Source of the DNA: Roridomyces roridus
Taxonomy: Eukaryota > Basidiomycota > Agaricomycetes > Agaricales > Mycenaceae
DNA length: 64,000 nt
Assembly (NCBI GenBank): GCA_029378245.1
Contig: JARKIF010000003.1
Span: 2,046,001-2,110,000 of the forward strand
Reading direction: 5' to 3'
Made by a program: the position numbers and the translations under genes. Below are positions 11,758 through 23,103 of this stretch, piece after piece (within the stretch, counting starts at the first letter, position 1; every line of letters begins with the position of its first letter). The notes below the pieces were generated by a model, which saw only the letters and a program-made list of their open reading frames with translations, did no database searches and was not told the DNA's origin.

Positions 11758-13240
11758 TCACGCTTCTCCAACGCTCTTGACCTTGGGTGGCAGTCTTATC
11801 CTGTCGTTCCTCCGCCAAAACTCGAGCAAAATTGATGCAACTTGGATGGGGTCGTCCTAGAGAGCGGTCAATCGACAAGAAACGGTGAAAAAGTACAGAC
11901 GAACCTCGTGCAGCATATGGCCGACCCCATTGACCACTTCTAGCTGAAACTTGCCTTGCATCTGCGCGATGGTGAGGGGGCGATCTAGACGGTCGGTTCC
12001 AGCGAGGAGGAGCAGGCGGGCGGCGCGGGCGGCCAGGAAGGCGGCAGAGAGGCCAGTGAACCAACCTGAAGAGTGGTCGGCGTCGTTAATAAGAGAAGGG
12101 ACGAGAGCATACCACTCCAATACGGCGCTGTGCTCCGCAGGGGCGTGCGCCATACCCAACTGTGTGGGGACGTCTTTTCGTCGGCTGCAGGGACGATGAT
12201 AGAAGGTACGGAGACACGTGCAGAGCGCGAGTTGCGGATAGTGTTGGTGGTGAAGCTGGTGCATATATTGTGAAAAAGATGGCACTTTGAATGAAATATA
12301 CTGACTGCCATTCGACCGCCTCCTCGGGCGAGTCAAACCCATCGGGGCGTGCGTTGAGGATGCTGTTCATGTGTGGAAGGGCTTCGATGGCGAAGCCTAT
12401 AATAAACGAACTGAGTAAGTGTATAGGAGATGAAGTCGAAGGCGGACCTTCGACAACGTCGAGTGCAGCGACCCCTGAAACGCGAAACTTGTGCTCCAGC
12501 AGCAAGGGACACGCACGCACGACAATGGCGCCGCCCATACTATGTCCAACGAGCTGTATGGGATGAGCGGGCATCGCAGCGCAGATAAGAAACAGACTCA
12601 CCAGCAGTGTGGGCGCCTGCGCCGAGTCAGGGAACACTGCTCGCAAGATCTCCACGAAATCTTGGACGAGCACATCAAGGGACAGATCCTCGTCCTCTTT
12701 CTCTGCCGTTGACCGGGTTTTCCCTACCAGAAGACTCAGTCATGCGATCTGGAAGAAGAGTTCAACGCACCATGCCTCCTCGCATCTATGGCCAAAACCC
12801 CACACTCTCCCTTGGCCTGCCCAACAATCTCCTGCGCAAGACACGCAAAACTCAAGCCCGAGTACCCAGCACCGTGGTGGCACACCATGACAGTGCCTTC
12901 CGCAAACTTGGGTGCAGTATAATACGCGCGCACGTCGAGCTGGCGGGCCGGTACGGCCACCTGCAGCGCGTCGGAAAAGTAGCCCTGGGCAGAGATGGGC
13001 GCGAAATCAGCATTCGGAGTACGCTTCCTTCGAGAGGCGGTTTTGAAGGGCCTTGGTTGTGAATAAGGGCTAGGATGAGAGCAGATCTGCGCAAGATGCC
13101 CACACTGCGGGAGGTCCGAGGCCACTTCCGGGTAGAGGGCCCAGGTTGTCGTCAGTGTCCTCGTCTTCAGGCCCGAGGGGAGGCAGCTGTGGCAGTTTAG
13201 CAAGCCGGGCGCTCATTGCTGAACGGAGGAGATCAGACAT
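11758..13240 (-). CDS. PPE1: Protein phosphatase methylesterase 1 (alpha/beta hydrolase)
   Basis: PPE1/PPME1 removes the C-terminal methyl ester from the PP2A catalytic subunit. The ATG is at 13238-13240 (MSDLLRSAMSARLAKLPQ). The hydrolase core includes VMVCHHGAGYSGLSFA (oxyanion region), the nucleophile elbow VGHSMGGAIV, ALPHMNSILNARP typical of PPME1 caps, LLAGTDRLDRPL with the acid, and GVGHMLHEDDP with the catalytic histidine. The last intron splits LHE from DDP. After it the frame ends LPPKVKSVGEA, with TGA at 11758-11760. About six introns are needed. It lies on the same strand as cytochrome c, 125 bp away. Confidence 0.88.
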
Positions 13241-13365
13241 GGTGGTTCCAAATCAAGCCAATGCGCGATATAATAATGAGGTGGGAGTGTACTATCTATG
13301 AATGCCCGTGCAATAAAATGTGGATCTAATAGTCTATCCGTCCCTGTAAATGTAGGAGCAAAGCT

Positions 13366-13948
13366 CTATGCGCACTGTATGAAAGGGGCCATGAGCAGAA
13401 GAAAATTGGTCGTCGGCGAAAACACGCACGGCCTCCTTCATGTGGGTGATGAGGTCGTTCCGGTCTGCCGGCTTCTTCAGGCCAGCGAACGCCATCTTCG
13501 TGCCGGGAATGTACTGTTGTAGGGGTCAAGACACGAGCAGAACGAGCACAACGAGACGCACCTTTTTAGGGTTCTCGAGGTACTCGAAGAGGGTCTCGGT
13601 GTCCCAGGTGACGCCCTTGTTAACGTTGGCGGCGGTGTAGGAGAAGCCGTCGGCCTGGCCAGACTTGCGGCCGAAGAGACTAGAAACAAGATTTGAGACG
13701 GGCGGTGAAGGTGCAACTGCAAAACAACGGACCCGTGGAGGTTAGGGCCGACCTTGTTGGGCTCGCCGGCGCCGAGCTAATGGCGAGTTAGGAATCGAGA
13801 TAGGGATACAACTGGCGGCCTACGGTGTGGCACTGAGCGCAACGGGTCTTGAAGAGGTTGGCACCCTTGGTAGCGTCACCTGCAGCGAGAGAAAGGTCAG
13901 GCAACGCGGGGGGCGACGTGTAGAAGACTCGCCTGGAGCGTAAGGCAT
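13366..13948 (-). CDS. CYC1: Cytochrome c
   Basis: Mobile electron carrier between respiratory complexes III and IV in the mitochondrial intermembrane space. Exon 1 (13933-13948) is 16 nt, MPYAP plus one base. The protein continues [14 protein letters not shown] with the heme site [34 protein letters not shown] and [16 protein letters not shown] (axial Met), and ends ITHMKEACA. Intron 1 (13880-13932) starts GCGAGT and ends CTGCAG, a GC-AG intron; no GT alternative preserves the frame. The last intron (13375-13429) moves the stop to 13366-13368. Reading through it would add an unlikely tail. Length is about 108 residues, normal for the family. Confidence 0.95.
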
Positions 13949-14219
13949 TATGGAGGAAAGGAGAGGAGGAGGAGGTAGAGGTAAAGGTGCAAAAGCGGGG
14001 ACGGTGATCTGGCAACTTTTTCAAGTGGATCAACCGACTCCTTCCGATTTCTCCAGCCAATCACGGAACGAGCATTTCACCGGAGCGGGCGTTGAATCAA
14101 ATGGCATTGCCGCATCGTTCCTGTTGATCCGATTTTGGTTGAATTTCTCAGAGCGACTTGAATTCCATTTATATTTCCCAACCAATGAGACCAGTTACAT
14201 GAAAAAATTATACAACTAC

Positions 14220-16734
14220 TCAAGCAGCCATCGCGGCAGTCAACATCGCAGCAAAGTTGGGCGTACCCAGTCCAGTCACTGAACAAACATGAGAGATAGA
14301 CTTGGGAATAGGAAGAAACGCACCTGGATCCCATCCCGCACGCGCAGAGAAGCCGTTCGTGTTGCACCCGGTGTTGTGGCCACTGTCCATGATGAATAAC
14401 AAAAAGGGAACGAAAGCAAGGACACTCACAGGGTAACATCATTGAACATGCCGGGGTTGGCGTACAAGCTGTTTCTGTGTGAGTAAAATTTGACACAAAG
14501 AGCCGTTGGATTTACAATGGGTTCAAGAATCCAAGAGGAGGCTTGCCGGCGGTGATGAGTTTGTCGTTCAAGAGCCCAACGACACTAGCAAAGGTGGGAG
14601 ACGAGCAACTGGTCCCCGATACACCTTCGAGTACACCTACGGACTCAGTGTGAGCAAAATATCTTGTTGAACACAGCATATCAAACTTACCACCGCTGAC
14701 AATGTCAAAGTCCACTGTTCCAACAGTTTAGAAAAATCCAACCCATGCAAATTATTCACTCACCGCCTTGGGCACTGGAAACGATTTTCAGCAAATAAAT
14801 GAGAATCTCAACAAATTAGCTTACCTGACATCTGGGAATCCACGGCCACTGGCGTTGAACTTGCCCGCATTGGTAGTCCCCAGAGCCGTCAAGAAAGTCT
14901 TGACAGCAGTAGCCTGGTATGACGGCTGCGCGAAAACGTTGCTGAATCCTCCCGACGAGAAGGATGCGGCGGTTTCTGAAGGAGGGATGCCCGAGACGGC
15001 GCCAACGGAAGTCATGAAGGGGCATCCCGAAGGGAAAGCCGGGATGAAGTTGGTGCAGGTCTGAGATTGTCCGCCAGCAACACCACCTGTGACCAGTGTT
15101 CAATTTGATGATTTCGAACTTGGGTTGATCAATTGACTTACCATCGCCCGAGGCGAACAAGATAGATCCACCGCGAACTCCGTAAGCAGCGTAGGCATTG
15201 CACAGTTTCCTATCACGGCCTTAAATAAAATCCATGGCCAACAAAATCCAACTTACGTGAAGGTAGCAGCAGTCTGGTCGGGCTCGTCCTCACCCTAAAG
15301 ATCGAGTGGGTAATCGAGACCATGGATTTGGTTCGAACTCACGTAGGAAGTAGTCAACACTGTTTTCAAATCAGCTTTTGTTTTGAGAGAAAGAGACGGG
15401 CGACGAACCTTGCGGCACAGTGGCAAGTTCAGAAAGGTTGTTGATGATGTCCAGGAAACCCTTCCTCCTGTTAATCCAAGCCCGTGAACGCAAGGATTCA
15501 ACTCACCTCGAGCGCGCCGTCCGAGAACGTTTCTCCACCGCTAACAAAAGTGATGGGCACACCCGAAGCCAAGCCAACCGTGTACTGGATATCTGCATCC
15601 AGTTGAAAACTCGCATTGACAACATCAAAAGCAAAAGCGCGTACCCAAATTGGCTTCAATACCAGCATCTCTTGTGCCCTGGGTGTTGACACCACCATCG
15701 AAAGTACGGAGCGCAAATGTGGTCGCCGAAGAGAGGTCAGTGCGGAATCTACATATGCCACAGTTGAGTTCCGTTGTGCGTGACGTAGAGCTGTAAGTAC
15801 CTTTTCAAAAACGTGACGAGATCAGCGGTTTGGGCAAATTGTTCGATGAATCCAGCCACGGCGATAGAGTTGGTCTTGCTTGTTGCAAGGGCCGTCGGAA
15901 CCCCATACATACTTTGAATGCAGGCGGGGGTCACCTTTTCGTGCGCAATATGAGCCCAGGGAAACTCCTCCAAAGATGGGGACATACAGTTGTAGCACAA
16001 GAGGCGGGAACGGCGTTGGGGCCGACAACAGCAGTGCTGTTAACCACAACACGATTGTGAGCGGTAATCACTGGACCACGACCGGCAGACAACGGGCGCC
16101 CGAAACTATGTAGAATCGGAAGTTAGTTGGATGTGGGCGGTATGAGGAAATGGGTACGCACCCAGTGGTCGGGTGGAGAGCCTCGATGTGAGCGTGCAGC
16201 TCAGCGGGGAGAGAGTAGGCCAACGTCCGGATGACCTGAGTGCCAGTCTCGACATGCGTGAAGGTATCGAAGTTGGCGTCCAGCATTGCGTTGGCTTTGG
16301 ACACGGGGACTTGCACAGAGAGCCATTCGCCGTAGGGTGAGATAACGGTGGCTTGGAGACCGTGTGAGTCGAGCCAAGCGGTCACTGCGTTGAGAGAATC
16401 GGTGGTGGGCTCCATGAAGGCCTTGGCTTCCTCGAGAGAAAGGTGTTGACCATAGAGGTCGGAGCCTGGAGTCGACACCGCAAACAAGGTTTCCTCCAAT
16501 CCTACGGACGTTTAAAAATCGGGATGGAGACGTTGTATCAATTTATGCACCGGGGAAGTTGTTGCTAAAGAGGCCGATCCGCAAGTTGATGGTCGCGGAG
16601 GCGGGGGCAGGGCCATCGTTGGCGAATCCACTCGGCGCCGCATCCCGCCTCTCGTGAAGCAGGAAATTGGACCGTGCGGGCGAGGCCAACGCGAAGGATG
16701 CCAACGAGACGAGGAAGAGAGTGGTTGCGACCAT
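14220..16734 (-). CDS. Secreted sedolisin (S53) tripeptidyl-peptidase
   Basis: Acid serine-carboxyl peptidase that releases tripeptides outside the cell. The ATG at 16732-16734 begins a signal peptide (MVATTLFLVSLASFALASPA). The pro-domain follows (GSDLYGQHLSLEEAKAFMEP). The catalytic Glu-Asp pair appears as IEANLDIQYT once the 52-nt intron 15593-15644 is removed. The nucleophile is in SGTSCSSPTFASVVGL, and the calcium-site end reads GWDPVTGLGTPNF before the stop at 14220-14222. More than ten introns are needed. A TATA box lies at 16774-16781. Like most fungal paralogues it probably works with other secreted peptidases in protein scavenging. Confidence 0.9.
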
Positions 16735-17263
16735 TGTTGCGCTCGCTGTCCTGCAGAAAAAAAAGGACCGTTGCTTTTATACCGTGACCGAAGTTGTGCA
16801 GCGCATGTAATTTCTCCGTCCAGGGAACAGATAAGGTGTGAAGAAAAGGCAAAGGTAGGCCGCTGGGGGATACCCGTTATCAAGCTGTATCAAGGGCAAC
16901 AGGCTGCAGCGAAGGAGACGCGAGGAGATGCGTCAGGTGTGCACAAGATGCTGCGAAAAAAGTGGACAATTATGGGTGAGTCGCAGGATTTAACCATGAG
17001 GAAGCGTGGGGAGTTTTGGATAGAAGAGGCGTCGCATGGTCGATGAGCGTCTTTCCTCGGGCCGGATGTTTTCAAGCTTCGAAGTATTTACCGGCAGTGA
17101 GCTCTGTAGTCGTCCGGAAGGCCCGGATCCCCGCACAAGCACTTCTAGTGCCAGAAGCAAAAAAAGCGGAGGCATTCCAAGGTTCAGTGTTGAAGACGAG
17201 CAATGCTTGGCGTGGGAGACGGCAACACTCGGCATCAAGCGGGAACAAACAGCACTTCACCTG
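16735..17263. promoter_or_regulatory. Divergent promoter region (S53 peptidase / SH3 gene)
   Basis: 529 bp between two divergent starts. On the minus strand TATAAAAG (16774-16781) lies about 40 bp before the peptidase ATG. The plus side has an in-frame ATG at 17036, but it is followed by unconserved sequence, so the later ATG at 17264 was preferred for the SH3 gene. Confidence 0.55.
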
Positions 17264-18235
17264 ATGGTGTTCACTAATCTGGGCGAAAATGAGAAAGACG
17301 CTTTCTTCAATCTACTCGACGAGTTGGGTTATATTTACCAGCCCAGTTCCCTGCTATCCAACTCACCGACTTCTAGGTATTTCGCCTCGCGTCCAGAGAT
17401 ATTCGGCAATGCAGACGAGCAAACGTCTGTAAAGACATCCGCAGCACGCGCGCTAGCTTCCAACCCGGAGGTTGCCACCAACCTCTTCTCCGCCGGCCTA
17501 CGCAAGACAGGGAGTCCATTCTCTACCGCCGTGAGATCAGCTCTCGATCGCGACGGCTGCATGCTGATCGTCGCACTCCAGGCTTCAAGCCCAGATATCA
17601 GCGATGCCGCACCTCCTTCACTTCCACGACGGGGAACAGCCGACTCTCCACCACCTTCAACCACCCCGTCCACCACCTCTAGCTTGAAGTCTGTTCGCAA
17701 GTTTGGCTCCGATGTCGACACCACCTCCGCGAAGGGCATGTTCTCCTCACTAAGGAGCTCGACTGCGAAGAAGGGCCAAGTCCAACCTCCACCCATGGTG
17801 CGGCTCACGACAGAACCCTAGTTCAACTGGACTTCCTCACAACATCCAAGGTCCCATCTGCATTCGCTGCACGCAAGAACGCGTTTGCACCGCCCCCTAG
17901 TCGCACCGCAGCTTCCCCTGCACAAGAAGAGCCAGAGCCAGAACCCGAGCCCGAGGAAGAGGCTCAGGGGGAATGGGCCGAGGCTCTGTATGATTATGAT
18001 TCAGCTGTACTCGTTCAGTCGTGTTCCCATCCTCGTATACTCACCTCAGTTGCAGGACCCAGGAGATCTGCAAATCAGAGCAAACCAGAACGTGTGGGTT
18101 ACGGAACGAACTTCGGATGACTGGTGCGTGCTCGAATTCCATGGTGCAGCATGCTTGCTGATTCCAACAAGGTGGACAGGAGAGTTTCAGGGAAAGACGG
18201 GCCTGTTTCCTGCATCATACGTCAAGATATTGTAG
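17264..18235 (+). CDS. SH3-domain protein, probable cortical actin/signalling adaptor
   Basis: The ATG at 17264 starts MVFTNLGENEKDAFFNLLDE, joined by splicing to YFASRPEIFG, a helical N-terminal module. A Ser/Pro-rich linker and a Glu/Pro repeat (EEPEPEPEPEEEAQGEW) follow, with one C-terminal SH3 domain of about 55 residues: ALYDYDS, DLQIRANQNVWVTERTSDDW, GLFPASYVKIL. Introns include 17798-17850 (joining PPPM to VPSAFAARKNAF), one after YDYDSA and one that splits the second Trp of DWW. Without 17798-17850 the gene would seem frameshifted. SH3 domains bind proline-rich partners. The N-terminal module is not a named domain I recognise. Confidence 0.8.
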
Positions 18236-18511
18236 CAACTTGTACCAATACTATTGCCCTCTCCTGCACCTGGCAGTCCTCAAAGACTCTCGCGGTCATG
18301 AAATCACAGACATCGCAACCTCGTTTTTGATGCGCAACGGGATCGACCTCCGGAGCAATGAACTCCCGACTAATTTCCAACTGTTTCCAAGGATCAGAGG
18401 AGTCGCCAAGGGGCCACACTTGAAACATACTCCACTCCATGCGCGGCCGTGGACCGCGCGCTCTATCGGTGCACAATTAAAGGCCACAGGTCCGTCGCCA
18501 CAAGCACCACC

Positions 18512-20509
18512 ATGTTCTCCCTCTTTCCCTTTCTAACGCTGCTGCCCTACGTCGCTGCTGGCAGCATAGTTTATGGCCGTTCTCCGTCGAAATCTCACAA
18601 CACGATCGTTCAATTATTCGAATGGCCTTACGACAGTGTGGCATCTGAATGCACCTCATTCCTCGGACCGGCAGGGTACGGCTATGTCCAAGTCAGTCCG
18701 GCTATGGAGCATAGTAAGTCCAACTACTGCACCATCTTTCTTTTATTTATGTTTTGGCAGTCACTGGCACTCAGTGGTGGACCGGTGGGCGGTTGCTTGA
18801 TGTTTCTTGACGCCGAAGTGATACTTTTCAGATTACCAGCCGGTTTCTTATATCATCAAGTCCAAGCGCGGAGACCGAACGCAATTCTCCAACATGGTTT
18901 CCACTTGCGCCAATGCTGGCGTTGGAATCATCGTGGACGGCAAGTCCGTCTTGTTTTTCGCAGTTGCCTGAATTAACGTCACCAGTCATTCTGAATCACA
19001 TGACGAGCGGGTATGTGAATAATTTAGAGTTGAGCAATTCCTTATGCGGTGTAGGGAGGGAACCGGCATCGCAGGAAGCACTTACTCCAAATACAACTAG
19101 TTCGTGCCTTTTATCCCTTTGGTGCTTCTAGCTGAAGCAGCGTGTAGCCCCGCCGTTCCGTACACTGCATCCGATTTCCATTACTGTGCCGGGAACGGCG
19201 TCGCCGGCGGTATAGTCGATTACAACAACGTTACCAAGTGGGGCGCTCTCCAAGTTTCGTTTTCTAATAGCTGATCTAATCCTAGCATTCGCTTCTGCGA
19301 GGTTCGTTCATTTTCGTTCGATTATATTTGTCCACTGCTAAAAATTTATCTTAGCTTTCTAATCTTGCCGATTTGGCACAGGAGCAGTCTGGGGTGCAGG
19401 CGAGTATGAAGGCTTATCTTGCGGACCTTGTTTCTCTTGTAAGAATATATGCGATCGGATTCGACGCGCTAACCAGAAGTAGGGCGCCGCTGGATTCAGG
19501 GTCGATGCCGCGAAACATATGGAACCTCAAGACCTTTCTGCTATTTTCCAAGGCCTCAGTGGGTCGCCGTATTTTACTCAGGTCCGTTGATTGAAGTTCG
19601 ACGGGCGCTGATGTTGATTTGCTTGCAGGAAGTGCCTGGCGATAGCGATGCCTCCAATCCTTCGCAGTATGTTGGGAATGGCGATGTCATCGAATTCGGC
19701 GCTACTCAATATGTCATGGAGGCCTTCCTCGGGACGTCGGGATCTGTGTCTAATTTGGTGACCCCGACGCCGATGGGAACCTCGTGGGACCTGATTGCGT
19801 CGGACGCCGCCAACTATATCATGGCGAATCAGGACACAGAACGGGGGACAACTTCGCTCAACGTCAACTCTCCCAACAACGCTTATACCCTTTCCGCCAT
19901 CTTCATGCTTGGGTTCAATTACGGCACTCCGACGGTGTTTTCTGGGTATGACTTTACGGACTTTGATGCCGGGGCGCCGCAGGACTCGGACGGGTTTACT
20001 AACGCTGTGACGTGCTATGAGGGTGGGTTCCGTTGCGAGCACAGGTGGATCGCCATATCCAATATGGTCGCGTTCCACAATGCCGCCCAAGGGCAGGATT
20101 TGAGGGACGTGATGGTTGGGACGGCGCAGCAAGTCGGTGCGTGTTATCTACCAAGCGGTTTATTCTGGCTCATTGGACATAGCGTTTGGACGAGGTTCGG
20201 CCGGATTTTTAGTGATTAACAACGATGGGAATGCCTGGTCTGCGACGTTCAAGACGTCGCTTCCTGCTGGGTCTTGTACGTCCATGCCTCTCTGGTCTTT
20301 GTATACATCTGACCCCATTTCTTAGATTGTGACGTCATGTAAGGGCGGCTTGAGCCTCCGTATCACAAGCTAATTTTTATAATAGCCACGACACGACTTC
20401 TGATCCAACGACGTGCTCTGACCCGGGCACCAACTACAATGTTGGTCAGGACGGGACGTTTACCGCGTCTGTGGGGGCGTACGATGCTCTCGCTCTGTTC
20501 GCTGGTTAG
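18512..20509 (+). CDS. Secreted GH13 alpha-amylase (animal/bacterial-type)
   Basis: Starch-degrading endo-amylase. The ATG at 18512 starts a signal peptide (MFSLFPFLTLLPYVAAGS). Conserved blocks are IVQLFEWPYDSVASEC, GYGYVQVSPAMEH, QWWTDYQPVSY, VDVILNHM (region I), GFRVDAAKHM with the nucleophile Asp, and YFTQEVPGD with the general acid Glu. Region IV reads ANQDTERG where NHD is usual, so the conserved histidine is glutamine. No starch-binding domain was seen. About ten short introns. The frame ends ALALFAG at 20507-20509. A GTTAGT just before could be a donor giving a slightly longer C-terminus ending at 20548. The wording matches the GH13_32-like group rather than the common Aspergillus type. 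Confidence 0.88.
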
Positions 20510-20846
20510 TTTCCCATTGATCTTGCAGCTTACGGTGCTTACACGTAAAACGTACTTAGCTTGAGTGTCGGAAGCTGGATGGAGGTACTTACATTATCAT
20601 AGCCTGGACCGCGCGCGGAGAGAAATCGGAGAGGATTTCTCCTGACGTCGTCGGTGTCCTGAATAATGAAGGCCGTTATGAGGCGCGAATACATTTACAT
20701 GCTGGCATTCCGGGCAGCGGGATTAAATTGAGAGTTCGCCGTCTGTCCATCACTGACATCTTCTCTACCACACACTGTATCGCCGACTACTTTATAACCC
20801 AAGGGCTTTGGCCCTGGTGGCCGGAGCTGTCCATTCTTCCACCACC
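20510..20846. other. Intergenic region before TRR1
   Basis: Contains the possible last amylase exon (to 20548) and the TRR1 promoter and leader. No ORF worth reporting and no clear TATA box. An open frame from 20728 runs into TRR1, but its translation before MSTSTPPGS is unconserved. Confidence 0.5.
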
Positions 20847-22170
20847 ATGTCGACGTCGACACCACCTGGCTCGCAGAAAAGCAGCAAGGGTCATTCTAGA
20901 GTCGTACGCCGAGTCCCTGGTGCCCGCCGGGAGACACGTTGATAGTTCCAAGGTCATCATCGGCTCGGGACCCGCAGGCCACACGGCGGCAATATATCTC
21001 GCGAGGGCCAACCTGAACCCTGTGCTTTTCGAGGGCTTTATGGCGAATGGCTTTGCCGCGGGGGGCCAATTGACGACCACTACTGATGGTGGATCATTTT
21101 TTCTTTGTTCACCGGGATGGACACTCATGAACACAAAAGTCGAGAACTTCCCCGGCTTCCCAACGGGACTCACTGGCCCAGAGCTCATGGATAAATTCAG
21201 AGAGCAGTCAGTTCGATTCGGCACCCACATTATTACCGAGACTATCAGCAAACTCGATCTGTCCTCTCGACCCTTCAGATACTGGCGTGAAGGACAGGAG
21301 GGAGAAGAAGGAGAGACAGCTGACACGCTGATAATCGCGACGGGCGCGAGTGCGAAGCGTTTGGGAGCGACGCTCAAGGGCGAGGAGAGGTATTGGCAGA
21401 GTGGGATCTCAGCGTGCGCTGTTTGCGATGGGGCCATCAGCATTTTTCGGTGAGTTCTCGTCTTACTCGCCCTTTTGGGCGATGACGAGGGGGCGTCAGG
21501 AACAAACCACTTGCCGTCATTGGGGGTGGGGATTCAGCTGCTGAAGAAGCGACGTGTGAGTTGCTCACTATGGCTTTTCTTCGCGGCTAACATAACTATC
21601 CCAGACCTGACCAAGTACGGCTCCCACGTTTACGTCCTTGTCCGCCGGAGTGAGTTCCGCGCGTCCAAAATTATGGCGAAGAGGTTGAAGGCGAATCCGA
21701 AAATAGTGCGTTTCGGCGCTGCTTTCCCGCGTCTCGGAACTGACAGGCAGGATAGACGATATTGTGGAACACTGTCGCCACGGAGTGTGAGGGAGACGGT
21801 GATCTGCTGCAGAGTTTGCGTATCAAGAATCTCGCCACGGGGGAGGAGGGCAGACTGCCCATTAGCGGGTTGTTCTATGCGATCGGTGGGTGGTTCTCCC
21901 CCTTTCCGTCCGGCATCTTTACGAATTCTTTTACTAGGCCACGACCCAGCGACCTCCCTCGTCCGCAACCAACTCCAGACCGACTCGGAAGGGTATATTA
22001 TTACCGTGCCAGGAACGACTCAGACTTCTGTCAAGGGTGTGTTCGCTGCCGGGGATGTACAGGACAAGAGGTACAGGCAGGCCATTACCTCAGCAGGGAG
22101 TGGTTGCATGGCGGCGCTGGAGGCGGAGCGGTTGATTGCGGAAGAGGAGATGGAGGGGTCTGGGTCCTGA
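20847..22170 (+). CDS. TRR1: Thioredoxin reductase (NADPH)
   Basis: Low-molecular-weight flavoprotein that reduces thioredoxin with NADPH. The ATG at 20847 gives [19 protein letters not shown]. An intron (donor gtacgc, acceptor ccaag) then joins [19 protein letters not shown], the FAD dinucleotide fold. Other signatures are [24 protein letters not shown], the redox-active [10 protein letters not shown], the NADP-binding [13 protein letters not shown], and the FAD-binding end [20 protein letters not shown]. Intron removal is required after TTTTD and after SIFR. The stop is at 22168-22170. Length and order fit fungal TrxR. The short tail EEEMEGSGS is ordinary. Confidence 0.94.
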
Positions 22171-22271
22171 GACAGTGCGGGGAATGGATGCATATGTCTA
22201 GAATGGGCGGGTCCCGGGAATTGAGAGAGCGGGGCGGGCGGAAGATGTGTCTTGGTTTCAGTTCTTGTATG

Positions 22272-22279
22272 TATAAGAG
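22272..22279 (+). promoter_or_regulatory. TATA box of the small secreted-protein gene
   Basis: TATAAGAG lies 70 bp before the ATG at 22349, a usual fungal spacing, with a pyrimidine-rich tract after it. Confidence 0.5.
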
Positions 22280-22348
22280 CAACTCTTGGTCTCCGTTTTC
22301 CTCCGTGCTCTCACTGACGACCCCAACGAACACTCTAACGAACGAACC

Positions 22349-23016
22349 ATGATCTCTCTCATCCCTCTTACCATCGCCGCCGCTCTCGTGTCCCTCTGCC
22401 CGGCTGCCGCTGCGCCAGCCACCGTTGCTGCCAGTGCAATTCCGACAGTCACTGTTACTGTCAACGCGTCGGTCTGCACTCCGGCTGTTGTGCCCATTGC
22501 TGGGGTGCCCGCCCAGCCCGTTTCCCCTGCCGTTGCTTCCGCCGTTGACAACTCCTCGGCATTGTTGGCGAATGCTACGGCAGCGCTGAACCAGCTCGTT
22601 ACGACTACATACGGGTTGTCGGCGACGGTGCAGATGATTCAGAACGCGGTCATTGCCAACCAGATTCCGGCCCAGTTGATAACGAATGAGCAGCAGAATA
22701 CGATTAATGCGGCCGCGGCGCTTCGTGCGCTTGCCGCGAGTAATGTGCCTGCCAATGCTGCCTCTTTGGTGCGTGTTCCATGCTTTATAGTTGCTCCAAT
22801 ATTTATTCTTCATTCCAGATCGCGTCGATCATTCAAATGCTGGTCAACGAACTGGCCAAACTGCCGAGCGGTTCGGCGTTTACGAACCAGTTCCTGGACG
22901 ATTTCAGGACTCTGTTGTTGGCGTTGCAGACGCTTGCGAAAGGCCCGTTTGCAGGGCAGCCTCTGTTCTTGAACGCTACGGTGGCTTTGGCGGCGCAGAT
23001 TGCTGCGCTTCAGTGA
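22349..23016 (+). CDS. Small secreted Ala/Val-rich protein of unknown function
   Basis: The ATG at 22349 encodes a signal peptide (MISLIPLTIAAALVSLCPAA). A mature part of about 180 residues follows, rich in Ala, Val, Asn and Thr, with one cysteine shortly after the signal peptide (VNASVCTPAV). A helical tail is present (IASIIQMLVNELAKLPSG; DDFRTLLLALQTLAKGPFAG). One 50-nt intron (22769-22818) is removed. Stop at 23014-23016. Several NxT/S sites could be glycosylated. No named family was recognised. It is a typical agaricomycete small secreted protein with few cysteines. Confidence 0.75.
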
Positions 23017-23103
23017 ATTTCAACCGTTTTCTTTGTACTTGTAGATTTCAACCGTGGGAACTGTGATCTGATCGCGCTGTCATAAAATGTCCATTGTTGT
23101 CCA

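Noticed and set aside
13375..13429. C-terminal extension of cytochrome c
   Set aside because: A 55-nt intron restores the expected ending KEACA; the extension is intron sequence.
17036..17263. Longer N-terminus of the SH3 protein from the ATG at 17036
   Set aside because: The extra 76 residues are unconserved, while MVFTNLGENEKDAFF at 17264 looks like a true N-terminus.
17790..17860. Frameshift in the SH3 gene
   Set aside because: A 53-nt intron (17798-17850) with good borders joins the frames as PPPM-VPSAFAARKN.
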